From positions 21,006 to 85,005 of the forward strand of contig CALODS010000055.1 in the NCBI GenBank assembly GCA_942492225.1: a DNA stretch of 64,000 nucleotides, written 5' to 3'. Both the position numbers and the translations under genes were made by a program. A model generated the notes under the pieces. The model was not told the origin of the DNA and did no database searches. It worked only from the letters and a program-made list of their open reading frames with translations. Position 1 is the first letter of the stretch; each line of letters opens with the position of its first letter. Source of the stretch: JAFGTX01 sp942492225. GTDB lineage: Bacteria; Bacillota; Clostridia; Peptostreptococcales; Acidaminobacteraceae. Of this stretch, positions 26,711 to 37,208 are shown piece by piece.

Positions 26711-26741
26711 AAAAAAAGATAGAAATATTTCTATCTTTTTT
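26711..26741 (+). terminator. rho-independent terminator
   Basis: Stem GATAGAA / TTCTATC, extended by A/T pairs to about 13 bp, with a 4-base loop and six T following. Confidence 0.85.
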
Positions 26742-26752
26742 CATTGTTTAAA

Positions 26753-26782
26753 TTGTATCCCCCTATAGATATGGGGTATAAT
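26753..26782 (+). promoter_or_regulatory. sigma-A type promoter of the degV gene
   Basis: TTGTAT (-35) and TATAAT (-10) separated by 18 bases, ending 40 bases before the ATG at 26823. The ATG at 26781 overlaps this -10 box, which argues against the longer reading of the next gene. Confidence 0.65.
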
Positions 26783-26822
26783 GAAACATAAACGAACAAA
26801 TGTAAATGATCGGAGGCATTCT

Positions 26823-27794
26823 ATGATAAAAATATTATCGGATTCAACATGTGATTTAACGGATGAAGTAATACAAAAGTATAATATTGGAATAGCACCA
26901 CTGACGATAACCATTGGTGAGACAGTTTATAAAGACCGTATAGATATTCAACCAGATGATTTCTTTAAAATGCTCGTAAGTTTAGATAAATTGCCCAAAA
27001 CAGCAATGCCAAGCCCGACTGAATTTTTTAAAATCATAGAAGATAGTATGAAAGATGGCTATGATGAGTTCCTATGTATCTGTATGTCCAGTGGCACAAG
27101 TGGTTCTTATCAATCTGCAACAATAGCGCGAGATTATTTTTATGATAGCTACCCAGAATCAACGGTGAAAATCCATGTAGTGGATTCTAAGTGTATGAGT
27201 CATGGTAGTGGTTACCTTATATTAGAAAGTTGTATGCTGCGAGAAAAAGGTGCTTCCTTTCAAGAACTAATTGATTTTAATGAAACTTATAAGACAAATG
27301 TTAAACATTTCTTATCAGTGGATGATTTAGACAATCTCATTAAAAGTGGACGTTTAACGAATGCGAGCGCTATGATTGGAAAATTATTAAAAATTAAACC
27401 AATTATGTCAATGAGAAAAGGTAAAGGTGCGATTGTTGCCAAAGAACGCGGCACAAAGAAAGTCTTTGCTCACTATATAGATGAGTTTAATACAAGAGTG
27501 GATCGTAAGTTAACGGAATTTATAATAATTGGTTATACATCAGACATTGCAGTAGCAGAAAATTTAAAGATGAAAGTACGGAATGAAACAGAATTTAAAG
27601 GGGATATTTATATCATGCAAATGGGTGTTTCTGTTGGAACTCATGTAGGACTCGGTGGGTTATCTATGTATTTTATAGAAAAAGGTGACCGTCATGATGG
27701 CTTGATATACAATGAAATGAATGCTTTGCTTAAGAAAAAAAATGAAATGGTTGAAATGCTAAACAAATATAATATGCTTAATAAAAATAGTTAA
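26823..27794 (+). CDS. DegV family fatty-acid-binding protein
   Basis: Fold that binds a fatty acid; relatives (FakB) present fatty acids to the kinase FakA for phosphorylation. The 323-residue protein opens with IKILSDSTCDLTDEV and shows the DegV features TAMPSPTEFF, CMSSGTSGSYQSA, VDSKCMSHGSG and SVDDLDNLIKSGRL. No fakA-like gene is near. I chose ATG 26823 with CGGAGG upstream because the ATG at 26781 falls in the promoter. Monocistronic, flanked by terminators. Confidence 0.93.
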   Translation: MIKILSDSTCDLTDEVIQKYNIGIAPLTITIGETVYKDRIDIQPDDFFKMLVSLDKLPKTAMPSPTEFFKIIEDSMKDGYDEFLCICMSSGTSGSYQSATIARDYFYDSYPESTVKIHVVDSKCMSHGSGYLILESCMLREKGASFQELIDFNETYKTNVKHFLSVDDLDNLIKSGRLTNASAMIGKLLKIKPIMSMRKGKGAIVAKERGTKKVFAHYIDEFNTRVDRKLTEFIIIGYTSDIAVAENLKMKVRNETEFKGDIYIMQMGVSVGTHVGLGGLSMYFIEKGDRHDGLIYNEMNALLKKKNEMVEMLNKYNMLNKNS

Positions 27795-27800
27795 ATTTAG

Positions 27801-27832
27801 AAAAGACATTCAAAAAATGAATGTCTTTTTTT
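27801..27832. terminator. bidirectional terminator
   Basis: 12-bp stem AAAAGACATTCA / TGAATGTCTTTT with an A5 loop, between convergent genes; T runs are present on the + side and A runs give T on the - side. Confidence 0.85.
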
Positions 27833-27844
27833 AGTGTGATTAAA

Positions 27845-28993
27845 TTATTCTAATATGCTTTTAATTGCATCTAATGCATATGATATTTCTTCTTCTGTTG
27901 TAAAAGAAGAAAAACTAAAACGAAGCGTTCCTTGCGGGAAGGTACCAAGTGTCTTGTGAGCTGATGGTGCACAGTGCATGCCTACACGTGTAGAAATTCC
28001 AAAGTTTTGTTCAAGTGTCCAACTAATCTCTGCGTTATCTCGTGGACTAAAATCTAAAGAAACGACTGCTGTTCTCTTTGTTAAGTCGCGTGTACCAACA
28101 AGACGCACACCCTCTAAAGTTGAGATACCATCAATGAATTGTTTCGTACGGGCATGTTCAATATGGCGAATGGTTTCTAATCCTGTTTCCTCAAGATAAA
28201 GTAGTGCGGCATGTAAGCCAAAAAGACCAACTGTATTTGGCGTACCAGACTCATATTTATCAGGTAAATAGCTTGGTTGTTCTTCTGAATCAGAACGACT
28301 GCCTGTACCACCCTCTATAAGTGGCGGAATTTCTTTTGCTAAATCGTCTGTAATGAGAAAACCACCTGTACCTTGAGGGCCTAAAAGGCCTTTGTGACCT
28401 GTAAAAGCCAAGGCATCAGCATGGAGTTTTTGCATATCAATGTCTATTAAACCAGCTGTTTGAGCAGCATCAATAATAAAGTATAAACCGTGATTTTTTG
28501 CAAGTTTTCCAACAGCTTCTAAATCAAGAATTGTTCCACAAACATTAGAGGCATGGGTCATAACAAGCGCTTTCGTATTCGGTTGAATAAGTGCTTCAAT
28601 TGAAGCGATATCTAAATGACCCTCAAAATCTGCTTGCCCACGATCAACGGAAACGCCAATTTTTTGTAATGAATTAAGAGGACGCATCACTGCATTATGC
28701 TCAAGAGGAGAAACGATGACATGATCGCCACTCCTAAGTAATCCTTTTAGAAGAATATTCATGCTTTCTGTAATGTTTTTAGTAAAAATGACATTACTCG
28801 TTGAAGGAAAATTAAAAAGTGTACACAACATTTCGCGTGTATGTTCTATCACACGCTGTGCGGCAAAAGCGCTTTCATAGGCACCACGACCGACATTCGT
28901 TCCAATTTCTTCAATGTACTGACACATTGCCGTTGAAACAGTTGGCGCCTTCGGAAATGAGGTGGCACCGTTATCCATGTATATTTTTTTCAT
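27845..28993 (-). CDS. cysteine desulfurase family PLP enzyme
   Basis: Class V aminotransferase-fold enzyme, 382 residues, of the cysteine-desulfurase-like subfamily that begins YMDNGATSFPKAP. The PLP lysine is in FTGHKGLLGPQGTGG. The His that precedes the cofactor region (THASNVCG) and the C-terminal RVGMHCAPSAHKTLGT, which carries the mobile Cys, are present. It probably releases sulfur from cysteine, but no iron-sulfur scaffold gene lies nearby, so its acceptor is unknown. AAGGAG precedes the ATG. Confidence 0.88.
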   Translation of the reverse strand: MKKIYMDNGATSFPKAPTVSTAMCQYIEEIGTNVGRGAYESAFAAQRVIEHTREMLCTLFNFPSTSNVIFTKNITESMNILLKGLLRSGDHVIVSPLEHNAVMRPLNSLQKIGVSVDRGQADFEGHLDIASIEALIQPNTKALVMTHASNVCGTILDLEAVGKLAKNHGLYFIIDAAQTAGLIDIDMQKLHADALAFTGHKGLLGPQGTGGFLITDDLAKEIPPLIEGGTGSRSDSEEQPSYLPDKYESGTPNTVGLFGLHAALLYLEETGLETIRHIEHARTKQFIDGISTLEGVRLVGTRDLTKRTAVVSLDFSPRDNAEISWTLEQNFGISTRVGMHCAPSAHKTLGTFPQGTLRFSFSSFTTEEEISYALDAIKSILE

Positions 28994-29208
28994 AAGAATA
29001 CTCCTTAATCTATTTAACTCTTATAAGTATACTCCAATGACAAAAATGTGTATAGAAATAAACGATTAAATTATTCGATAGATCAGATATAATTATAAAT
29101 TTTTTTTGAGTAAAAATAATAGTATTAATTTAAAAAATAATGATCCTTTAACTATAATTTTACAGAGAATGGGTATTATCTATTAAGGGCTACACTTAAG
29201 GAGAGATT

Positions 29209-31090
29209 ATGCATAATTTTTTTAAGAAAGAAAAAGATGGGTTTTATCTATTTAATAAAGGAATCAATTATTTTAGTTACAAATTATTTGGTTCTCATTA
29301 TGTAGGAAACGATGGTAGCACAGTACGATTTGTTGTTTGGGCACCTGGAGCAAATCATGTTGAGTTGGTTGGAGACTTTAATGACTGGAATGGTGATAAC
29401 TATCCTCTTATCAAGGACCAAGACTCTGGTGTTTGGAGTGGTGAATTTTTCGGGATCAAAGAAAATGACTTATACAAATATCGTATACACACTGCAGCGG
29501 GTGATATTTATTATAAATCAGATCCTTTTGGAAGATCATTTGAACATAAACCAGGTACGGCAACACGACTCTATAAAGAAAAAAAATATAATTGGGCAGA
29601 CAAGCGATGGTTAAATAAAAGAAAAAAAAATCATCATACAAGAGAACCTATGATGATTTATGAGTTACATTTAGCCTCATGGCATCATGACGGCACAGTA
29701 CCTTATCCTAATTATAGAGATCTTGCCATTGATATTGTTTCTTATGTAAAAGAAATGGGCTACACTCATATTGAGTTAATGCCAATTAGTGAACATCCTT
29801 TTGATGGTTCATGGGGCTACCAGCAAACAGGTTACTTTGGTGTTACAAGTCGCTATGGAACGCCTGAAGATTTCAAGTATTTTGTTAATTATTGTCATCA
29901 ACATTATATAGGTGTCATTTTAGACTGGGTACCTTGTCACTTTTGCAAAGATGCTCATGGACTTCAAAATTTTGATGGGACACCACTTTATGAACATCCT
30001 AATAATGAAATCGCAGAAAATGAACAATGGGGAACAAAACACTTTAATTACGAATCAGGTGGTGTAAGATCATTTCTTATATCTAATGCACTGTTCTTTT
30101 TTGAAGAATATCATATTGACGGTCTTAGAGTAGATGCCGTTGCATTTATTCTTTATGACCCTCGGCCAGGCAAGTCCGAAACTGTTTATGATCCAGGGCG
30201 ATTATTTATCGAAGAGCTGAATAAAGCTATTTTCAATTATTTTCCAGATGTACTCATGATTGCAGAAGAATCATCGGCATGGCCTATGGTAACGAAACCC
30301 GTTTATAGTGGTGGTCTGGGCTTTAATTACAAATGGAATATGGGGTGGATGAATGATATGTTGAAATACATGTCTATGGACACAATTCACAGAAAACATC
30401 ATCAAAACCTTTTGACTTTCTCGTTAATGTATGCATTTTCCGAACAATTTATTTTACCGATTTCTCATGACGAAGTAGTTCATGGAAAAATCACTGCTGA
30501 ATAAAATGCCTGGTAGCTATGAAGAAAAATTTGCGAACTATCGTATGTTTATTGCTTATATGATTGCACATCCAGGTAAAAAATTAACATTTATGGGAAC
30601 AGAAATCGCACAATTTATTGAATGGGATTATGAAAGGGCGTTGGATTGGTTTTTATTAGACTATCCATTGCATGTTGGTGCACATGAGTTCATAAAAAAA
30701 ATAAATCATACCTATTTAAGTGAATCTGCATTGTTTGAAAAAGATTTTGATCCTTCTTCATTTGAATGGATAGATCATGAAAATCATGAATATAGCGTTA
30801 TTGCATTCATGAGAAAGGGAGAAAAGAAAGAAAACTATATTATTGTTATTTGTAATTTCGGGACACATTATTTTGATACCTATGATATAGGTGTTCCGAA
30901 TTCAGGAAACTATGAACTGATTATAGATTCAAGCAATGAAACTTTTAGTGGTGAAAAATACAATACAAAAATTGAAGTGACAACGCAGTTAAAAGATAAA
31001 CATCAATATCACAATACGCTATCAATCACTTTACCACCACTAACAACATTATATTATAAGTATTGTAAAAACAGGAGGCGCTATGAGTAA
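29209..31090 (+). CDS. glgB: 1,4-alpha-glucan branching enzyme, frameshifted
   Basis: Makes alpha-1,6 branches in glycogen. It has a CBM48 domain (~35-125; VRFVVWAPGANHVELVGDFNDW) and a GH13 domain with WGYQQTGYFGVTSRYGTPEDF, GLRVDAVAF (nucleophile Asp), IAEESSAWP (acid Glu) and PISHDEVVHGK. The frame breaks in an A5 run at 30486-30490; the family sequence HGK(K)SLLNKMPG is split across two frames. Correcting that run gives about 627 residues, normal length. The rest of the gene shows no decay, so I think it is a homopolymer error. First gene of the glycogen operon; a TATAAT at 29153 may belong to its promoter. Confidence 0.92.
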
Positions 31091-32204
31091 GATAAAAAAG
31101 GAAATGATTGGGATGATATTGGCTGGTGGTCAAGGTGCGCGATTGAAAGAATTGACGCAGTACATTGCAAAACCGGCAGTCCCTTTTGGAGGAAAATACA
31201 GAATTATTGACTTCGCTTTAAGTAATTGTACAAACTCAGGGATTGATACCGTTGGTGTCTTAACGCAGTACCAGCCTTACATATTGAATAGTCATATTGG
31301 CAATGGTTCGCCCTGGGATTTAGACCGTCAACATGGTGGCGTTAAAATCCTTCCCCCTTATATGACCGTCGATGGTGGCCGGTGGTATAAGGGAACTGCG
31401 AATGCAATATATGAAAATATCAATTTTATTGAACGTTATGATCCCAAATATGTATTGATTTTATCTGGAGATCATATCTATAAGATGCATTATGGAAAAA
31501 TGTTAAATACACATATCGAATCAAATGCTGATATGACGGTGGCTGTCAAAGAAGTACCGATAGAGGAAGCATCCAGATTTGGCATATTAACTGCTAATTC
31601 TAAGAATCGAATTATTGATTTTCAAGAAAAACCAGAAAACCCTAAAAGTAATTTAGCTTCAATGGGTATATATATTTTTAATTGGCCAGTTCTTAAAAAA
31701 CAACTTATTGAAGATGAACAAAATCCAGATTCAGTAAATGATTTTGGGAAAAATATAATTCCGAAAATGGTTAAGGGAGACTTTTTAATATCAGCTTATC
31801 AATTTAATGAATATTGGAAAGATGTCGGTACGGTGACCTCCTTGTGGGAAGCCAACATGGATTTACTTGGAGAGACCCCACCATTAGATTTATATGATAA
31901 CTTATGGCGTTATTATTCACCAAGTACAATCAGTCCAGCACAATTTATTAGTGCTGATGGAGACGTTAAAAATTCTTTAATGAATGACGGTTGTATTATT
32001 GACGGAGTGGTAAAAGATAGTATTCTATCACCAAAAGTACAAGTAGGTAAAAATGCAAATGTTTCTGCTTCCATCGTTATGGAAGGTGTAATAATTGAAG
32101 AGGGTGCAACCATTGAGAATGCAATTGTAATGGAAAATGTTATTGTGGCTACTGGCAGCGTTCATAAGGGAAAAAGAGACGAAATAATTATTGTAGGACC
32201 ATAG
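31083..32204 (+). CDS. glgC: glucose-1-phosphate adenylyltransferase, catalytic subunit
   Basis: Forms ADP-glucose from ATP and glucose-1-phosphate, the committed step of bacterial glycogen synthesis. 373 residues with the N-terminal nucleotide-binding GGQGARLKELT, PAVPFGGKYRIIDFALSN, SGDHIYKMHY and the C-terminal left-handed beta-helix (VQVGKNANVSASIVMEGV). It overlaps the end of glgB by eight bases. Paired with glgD as in other Firmicutes. Confidence 0.96.
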   Translation: MSKIKKEMIGMILAGGQGARLKELTQYIAKPAVPFGGKYRIIDFALSNCTNSGIDTVGVLTQYQPYILNSHIGNGSPWDLDRQHGGVKILPPYMTVDGGRWYKGTANAIYENINFIERYDPKYVLILSGDHIYKMHYGKMLNTHIESNADMTVAVKEVPIEEASRFGILTANSKNRIIDFQEKPENPKSNLASMGIYIFNWPVLKKQLIEDEQNPDSVNDFGKNIIPKMVKGDFLISAYQFNEYWKDVGTVTSLWEANMDLLGETPPLDLYDNLWRYYSPSTISPAQFISADGDVKNSLMNDGCIIDGVVKDSILSPKVQVGKNANVSASIVMEGVIIEEGATIENAIVMENVIVATGSVHKGKRDEIIIVGP

Positions 32205-32212
32205 GAGGACAT

Positions 32213-33328
32213 ATGAGACGGATAATGGGTATTATAAATTTAAGTGAGCGAACGGAAAACATAAAAGAATTGACGTTGAATAGAGCTATTGCTGCATTGC
32301 CCTTTGCTGGTCGGTATCGATTAATTGATTTTGCACTTTCAAATATGGTTAACAGTAGGATTGATAATGTTGCGGTTATAACACAAGGTAAAACACGTTC
32401 TTTAGTAGATCATTTGGGCAGTGGTAAGTCATGGGACTTAAATCGTAACAAAGATGGCTTATTTATTTTCCATCCAGATGCTTCATCACAAGACATTGTT
32501 CAGAAGAATGGTGATATCGAAATATTTAAAGATCATTTAGATTATCTTTACCGTTCAACACAAGAATATGTTGCTATGAGTAGAAGTTATATGGTGGCAG
32601 CGATTGATTATCAAGAAATGCTAAAATATCATGAAAGTCATGGTGCAGATCTAACCATTGTCTATGCAAATGTAATGAGTGGATCAGATTATATGCATTG
32701 TGATACCGTAATGGTTAATAACGAACATGAAATATTAAATGTTGGAAAAAACATGTCGAGTAAAGGTCCTATTAATATTTCGCTAGAAATGTATTTAATT
32801 AAACGAACATTACTTATTTCAATTATTGAAGATGCTGTTCAATCGGGTGATAGCGACTATTTAAAGCAATGTATATTTAATCGAATGCCACAAATGAAAG
32901 TATATGGGTACCGTCATTATGGATATGTTGCATGCATAAATAGTCTCAATAATTATTATAAAAACAGTATGGATATGCTTAACAGTGATATATATTCAGA
33001 ATTATTTAGAAGTGAACGTCTTGTCTACACCAAAGTAAAAAATGAACCACCAGCGAAATATGCACCAACAGCATCCGTTAGTAATTCACTTATTGGTAGT
33101 GGTTGTATTATTAAGGGAACAGTTATAAACTCAATTATTGCACGTGGTGTTGTTATTGAAGAAGGGGCAGTTGTAAAAAACAGTATTATTTTACAACACG
33201 CTGTAATTTCTGAAACGTCCAATTTGGATTATATGATTATTGATAAAAATGTTAGAATTTCTGGCAAAAAAAGATTATCTGGTGATGTAAATCATCCATA
33301 TGTGGTCAAGAAAAATGCTGTTTTATAG
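32213..33328 (+). CDS. glgD: glucose-1-phosphate adenylyltransferase, GlgD subunit
   Basis: Regulatory partner of GlgC, 371 residues. It keeps the fold (ALPFAGRYRLIDFALSNMVN; C-terminal beta-helix with SNSLIGSGCIIKG) but lacks the GGxGxRL nucleotide loop at the N-terminus, which reads MGIINLSERTENIKELT, as is normal for GlgD. Known Firmicute enzymes work as GlgC-GlgD heteromers. GAGGACAT precedes the ATG and the gene sits nine bases after glgC. Confidence 0.95.
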   Translation: MRRIMGIINLSERTENIKELTLNRAIAALPFAGRYRLIDFALSNMVNSRIDNVAVITQGKTRSLVDHLGSGKSWDLNRNKDGLFIFHPDASSQDIVQKNGDIEIFKDHLDYLYRSTQEYVAMSRSYMVAAIDYQEMLKYHESHGADLTIVYANVMSGSDYMHCDTVMVNNEHEILNVGKNMSSKGPINISLEMYLIKRTLLISIIEDAVQSGDSDYLKQCIFNRMPQMKVYGYRHYGYVACINSLNNYYKNSMDMLNSDIYSELFRSERLVYTKVKNEPPAKYAPTASVSNSLIGSGCIIKGTVINSIIARGVVIEEGAVVKNSIILQHAVISETSNLDYMIIDKNVRISGKKRLSGDVNHPYVVKKNAVL

Positions 33329-33339
33329 TGGGAGGGTCT

Positions 33340-34782
33340 ATGAAAGTACTATATGTAACAACGGAAGTGGTGCCATTTAATAAAACTGGTGGACTTGCAG
33401 ATGTGAGTTACTCATTGCCAAAGGCGCTAAGACAATTAGGTGTGGATGTGCGCATAATAACATCCAAAAGTTTTCAACTTACATCGGAACAGAAAGAACA
33501 AGAGAAGCATTTGGCTACATTTAATGTAAAACTCGGATGGCGCAATCAGTATGCGGGTTTGAGTACAATCATACATGATGAGATTCCCTATTATTTTATT
33601 GATAATGAATACTACTTTGCTAGAGAGCGTCTATATGGGTACGATGATGACGGTGAACGGTTTGCTTATTTTTCTAAAGCTGTTTTGGATGCGACCATGT
33701 ATATTGAAGATTTTGAGCCAGATATCATTCATCTGAATGATTGGCATACAGCACTTATTCCAGTATTAATGAGGGATCAATACTTCGAACACCCGACAAT
33801 ACCTGGAATGAAAACAATGCTAACAATTCACAATTTAAAATTTCAAGGAATTTTTGGGAATGAAATTCTTGTAGATGTGTTAGATTTAGAAACTTCCTAT
33901 CATGCAAAAGAAGCATTGAACTACAAAAATGCAGTTAATTTTTTGAAAGGTGGTATTGAAAGATCTAACATTGTAAATACAGTCAGTCCGACGTATTCCA
34001 AAGAAATTATGACAGAATTTTTTGGTGAAGGCTTAGATGAGATTATTAACCAACGTGCACATAAGGTTTATGGAATTTTAAATGGAATTGATAGGGAACT
34101 ATATAATCCTAATAAAGATACAGCAATACAGTCAACTTATAATTTAAGATCATTAAAAGGGAAAAAAGAAAACAAACGTCATTTACAAGAAATAAGTAAT
34201 TTACCACAAGTTGCAGATATACCACTCATTGCATTGGTCACACGTTTGGATGAAATGAAGGGTTTAGAGTTAATCTTGGCAATATTTGATGAGTTGTTGC
34301 AAGCGGATATTCAAGTAGTTATTCTAGGTCTTGGTCACAGTAAATATGAAGACTTTTTTAAAGAAAAAGAAGGTGTCTATTCGGATAAATTAGCCGTACA
34401 TTTAACCTTTAGTGATCAGTGGGCGCGTGATATTTATAGTGGCGCAGATATGTTATTAATGCCTTCCAAATTTGAACCGTGTGGATTAAGCCAACAAATC
34501 GCAATGCGTTATGGAACTGTACCAATTGTCAGAGAAACTGGTGGACTTAAAGATACTGTAACACCATATAATAAATATGATAAAACAGGTAATGGCTTTA
34601 GTTTTGGTACATATAATGCTCATGAAATGCTATTTGCAATAAAAAGAGCCATTGAAGTTTATCAAGTACCTAAAGAATGGAATAGTTTGGTAAAATCAGC
34701 CATGCGTTATGACAGTTCTTGGGAGGCATCAGCCAAAGAATATTTAACGCTTTATGAAGAATTGTTGGAGGTAACAAAATGA
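33340..34782 (+). CDS. glgA: glycogen synthase
   Basis: ADP-glucose-dependent glycosyltransferase (GT5) that elongates glycogen. 480 residues with the N-terminal KTGGLADVSYSLPKAL (KxGG motif), HLNDWHTALIPV, TIHNLKFQGIFG and the C-terminal FEPCGLSQQIAMRYG (catalytic Glu region). GGGAGG lies just upstream of the ATG at 33340; the GTG at 33328 falls at the glgD stop and is not the start. Its end overlaps glgP (ATGA). Confidence 0.96.
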   Translation: MKVLYVTTEVVPFNKTGGLADVSYSLPKALRQLGVDVRIITSKSFQLTSEQKEQEKHLATFNVKLGWRNQYAGLSTIIHDEIPYYFIDNEYYFARERLYGYDDDGERFAYFSKAVLDATMYIEDFEPDIIHLNDWHTALIPVLMRDQYFEHPTIPGMKTMLTIHNLKFQGIFGNEILVDVLDLETSYHAKEALNYKNAVNFLKGGIERSNIVNTVSPTYSKEIMTEFFGEGLDEIINQRAHKVYGILNGIDRELYNPNKDTAIQSTYNLRSLKGKKENKRHLQEISNLPQVADIPLIALVTRLDEMKGLELILAIFDELLQADIQVVILGLGHSKYEDFFKEKEGVYSDKLAVHLTFSDQWARDIYSGADMLLMPSKFEPCGLSQQIAMRYGTVPIVRETGGLKDTVTPYNKYDKTGNGFSFGTYNAHEMLFAIKRAIEVYQVPKEWNSLVKSAMRYDSSWEASAKEYLTLYEELLEVTK

Positions 34783-37196
34783 TTTCTGTAGAGCAATTTA
34801 AAGAAGCTTATTTAAAAAAACTTGCAATAAAAAGTGGGAAATCTATTGACGAAACGTCTAATTGGGACAAGTATCACGCGTTATCAAGTTTGACACGCGA
34901 GTATCTTACAGAAGAGTGGATTAAGACAAATGAGCGATATAATGATCGAGATGTGAAACAAATTTATTATTTTTCAATGGAGTTTCTTACCGGTCAGTTT
35001 CTTATGAGGAACCTTCAATGCCTCAATATGATAGATGTTGTAAGAGAAGTGATGGATATTTTGGAATTTGATCTTGCGGAAATTGCTGCAGTAGAAAAGG
35101 ATCAAGGTCTTGGTAATGGAGGTCTAGGGCGATTAGCGGCGGGATTTTTAGATTCTATGGCGGCTTTGGGTATACCTGGACATGGTTGTGGTATTAGATA
35201 TAAGTATGGTCTGTTTGAGCAGAGAATTGTTGATGGCTATCAAGTTGAATTCCCAGATAAATGGTTGCAAAACAGAAATGTTTGGGAAATTAAAAAAGCT
35301 GATCGAGCTGTAGAGGTTCACTTTGGGGGTCATGTAAGGGTAGATAATCAAGGAGGAGAAACGCGCTTTATCCATGAAAATTATAATACGGTTGTCGCAG
35401 TGCCTTATGACACGCCAATTGTTGGCTATAGAAATGATACGGTCAATACTCTTAGGTTATGGAGTGCTGAATCAACACGTCGAGATTTCGATTTCGATTC
35501 ATTTTCATCTGGAGAGTATTCTGAAGCCTTTAAGCAGAAGTATGATGTAGAATCTATTTCACAAGTGCTCTATCCCAATGATTCTTATGACGATGGTAAA
35601 TTATTGCGACTAAAACAAGAGTATTTTTTCGTCTCAGCAGGGATACAAGGCATATTAAATACGTTTACACGTGCAGAAAAAAATTTAAAATCTTTAGATA
35701 CATTTATAGCGATACACATTAACGATACACACCCATCTATTGCAATTCCAGAATTGATGCGATTACTTATGGATAGGGAAGGCATGGGATGGAATGATGC
35801 ATGGTCTTTAACAACAAAAGTCATGAGTTATACAAATCATACGATCATGGCTGAAGCTTTAGAGCAGTGGCCCGTTGAAATGTTTAGACAATTATTACCG
35901 CGTATTTATATGATTGTTGAAGAAATTAATCGACAATTTTGTGAAGAATTGACCTTAAAAGGTTATAGCCAAGAGAAAATCAATGAAATGGCAATTATAT
36001 CTCATGGAATGATACGTATGGCCTATTTAGCGATTGTTGGTTCTTATAGTGTCAATGGTGTTGCTAAGCTTCACACAGAGATATTGAAGAATAGAGAACT
36101 TAAGAATTTTTATGAATTATATCCAACAAAATTTAATAATAAAACAAATGGTATTAGCCATAGAAGATGGTTATTAAATGCAAATCCTGGATTAGCGGTT
36201 TTATTGCAAGATATTATTGGCAAAGAGTGGATATCAAACACCGTACTACTAAGAAAACTTTTATCTCTTAAAGAAGATGCAGCCATGCAAACACGTATTG
36301 ATGAAATAAAACAAGGAAATAAAAATCGATTAGCCGATTATATTGAAGACACACTCAATATTAAAGTTGACAGAAAATCAATTTTTGATGTTCACGCTAA
36401 ACGCTTACATGAATATAAGCGTCAAATATTAAATGTATTGCACATTATGCATTTATATAATTGTCTTATTGAAAACCCGGATTTAGACATTCCGAGTAGA
36501 ACGTTTATTTTTGCAGCAAAAGCAGCACCAAGTTATCATATGGCTAAGCAAACAATAAAACTTATTCATAGTGTTGGTGATGTTATTAATAACGACAGTA
36601 GAGTGAATGAAAAAATAAGAGTGGTGTTTATTCCAAATTATGGTGTATCATTAGCAGAATTATTAATTCCAGCCACAGATGTAAGTGAACAAATTTCAAC
36701 AACAACAAAAGAGGCATCAGGCACAGGAAACATGAAATTTATGATGAATGGTGCCATCACCATAGCGACAAAAGATGGTGCGAATGTTGAAATTCTTAAT
36801 GAAGTAGGAGAAGATAATATATTTATCTTTGGACTTACAGAAGATGAAGTCTACCAGTATTATAATAATAAAAGTTATAATGCATATTCGTTCTATGAAA
36901 ATGATCTACGCATAAAGAAAGTATTAGACCAATTAATTGATGGTACTTACCATGATAATCCAGATGAATTTAGAATTATAAGAGATTTATTATTATACAA
37001 TGACGAATATTTTGTTCTTAAAGATTTTAATTCCTATGTGGCAACACAAGATTCTATAGGTCGCGCTTATATGGATAAAGAAAGATGGTTAAAAATGGCG
37101 ATTACTAACATTGGTTGTTCCGGTATTTTTTCTAGCGATCGTACAATTCAAGAATACTCTACAGGAATTTGGAATGTTGATAGAGTGATGAAGTAA
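34779..37196 (+). CDS. glgP: glycogen phosphorylase
   Basis: Releases glucose-1-phosphate from glycogen ends. 805 residues of family GT35. Visible: GNGGLGRLAAGFLDSMA, NDTHPSIAIPELMR, NGISHRRWL, RLHEYKRQ and EASGTGNMKFMMNGA with the PLP lysine. Overlaps glgA by four bases, so synthesis and breakdown enzymes are made from one transcript, as in several Clostridia. Confidence 0.96.
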   Translation: MISVEQFKEAYLKKLAIKSGKSIDETSNWDKYHALSSLTREYLTEEWIKTNERYNDRDVKQIYYFSMEFLTGQFLMRNLQCLNMIDVVREVMDILEFDLAEIAAVEKDQGLGNGGLGRLAAGFLDSMAALGIPGHGCGIRYKYGLFEQRIVDGYQVEFPDKWLQNRNVWEIKKADRAVEVHFGGHVRVDNQGGETRFIHENYNTVVAVPYDTPIVGYRNDTVNTLRLWSAESTRRDFDFDSFSSGEYSEAFKQKYDVESISQVLYPNDSYDDGKLLRLKQEYFFVSAGIQGILNTFTRAEKNLKSLDTFIAIHINDTHPSIAIPELMRLLMDREGMGWNDAWSLTTKVMSYTNHTIMAEALEQWPVEMFRQLLPRIYMIVEEINRQFCEELTLKGYSQEKINEMAIISHGMIRMAYLAIVGSYSVNGVAKLHTEILKNRELKNFYELYPTKFNNKTNGISHRRWLLNANPGLAVLLQDIIGKEWISNTVLLRKLLSLKEDAAMQTRIDEIKQGNKNRLADYIEDTLNIKVDRKSIFDVHAKRLHEYKRQILNVLHIMHLYNCLIENPDLDIPSRTFIFAAKAAPSYHMAKQTIKLIHSVGDVINNDSRVNEKIRVVFIPNYGVSLAELLIPATDVSEQISTTTKEASGTGNMKFMMNGAITIATKDGANVEILNEVGEDNIFIFGLTEDEVYQYYNNKSYNAYSFYENDLRIKKVLDQLIDGTYHDNPDEFRIIRDLLLYNDEYFVLKDFNSYVATQDSIGRAYMDKERWLKMAITNIGCSGIFSSDRTIQEYSTGIWNVDRVMK

Positions 37197-37208
37197 TTAG
37201 GAGGCGCT

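Noticed and set aside
28994..29208. Small gene between the cysteine desulfurase and glgB
   Set aside because: AT-rich with many stops and no ribosome site followed by a credible frame; it looks like two divergent promoters.
30480..30505. Programmed frameshift in glgB
   Set aside because: GGAAAAATC is not a classical slippery heptamer with a downstream stem or pseudoknot, and branching enzymes are not known to use one.
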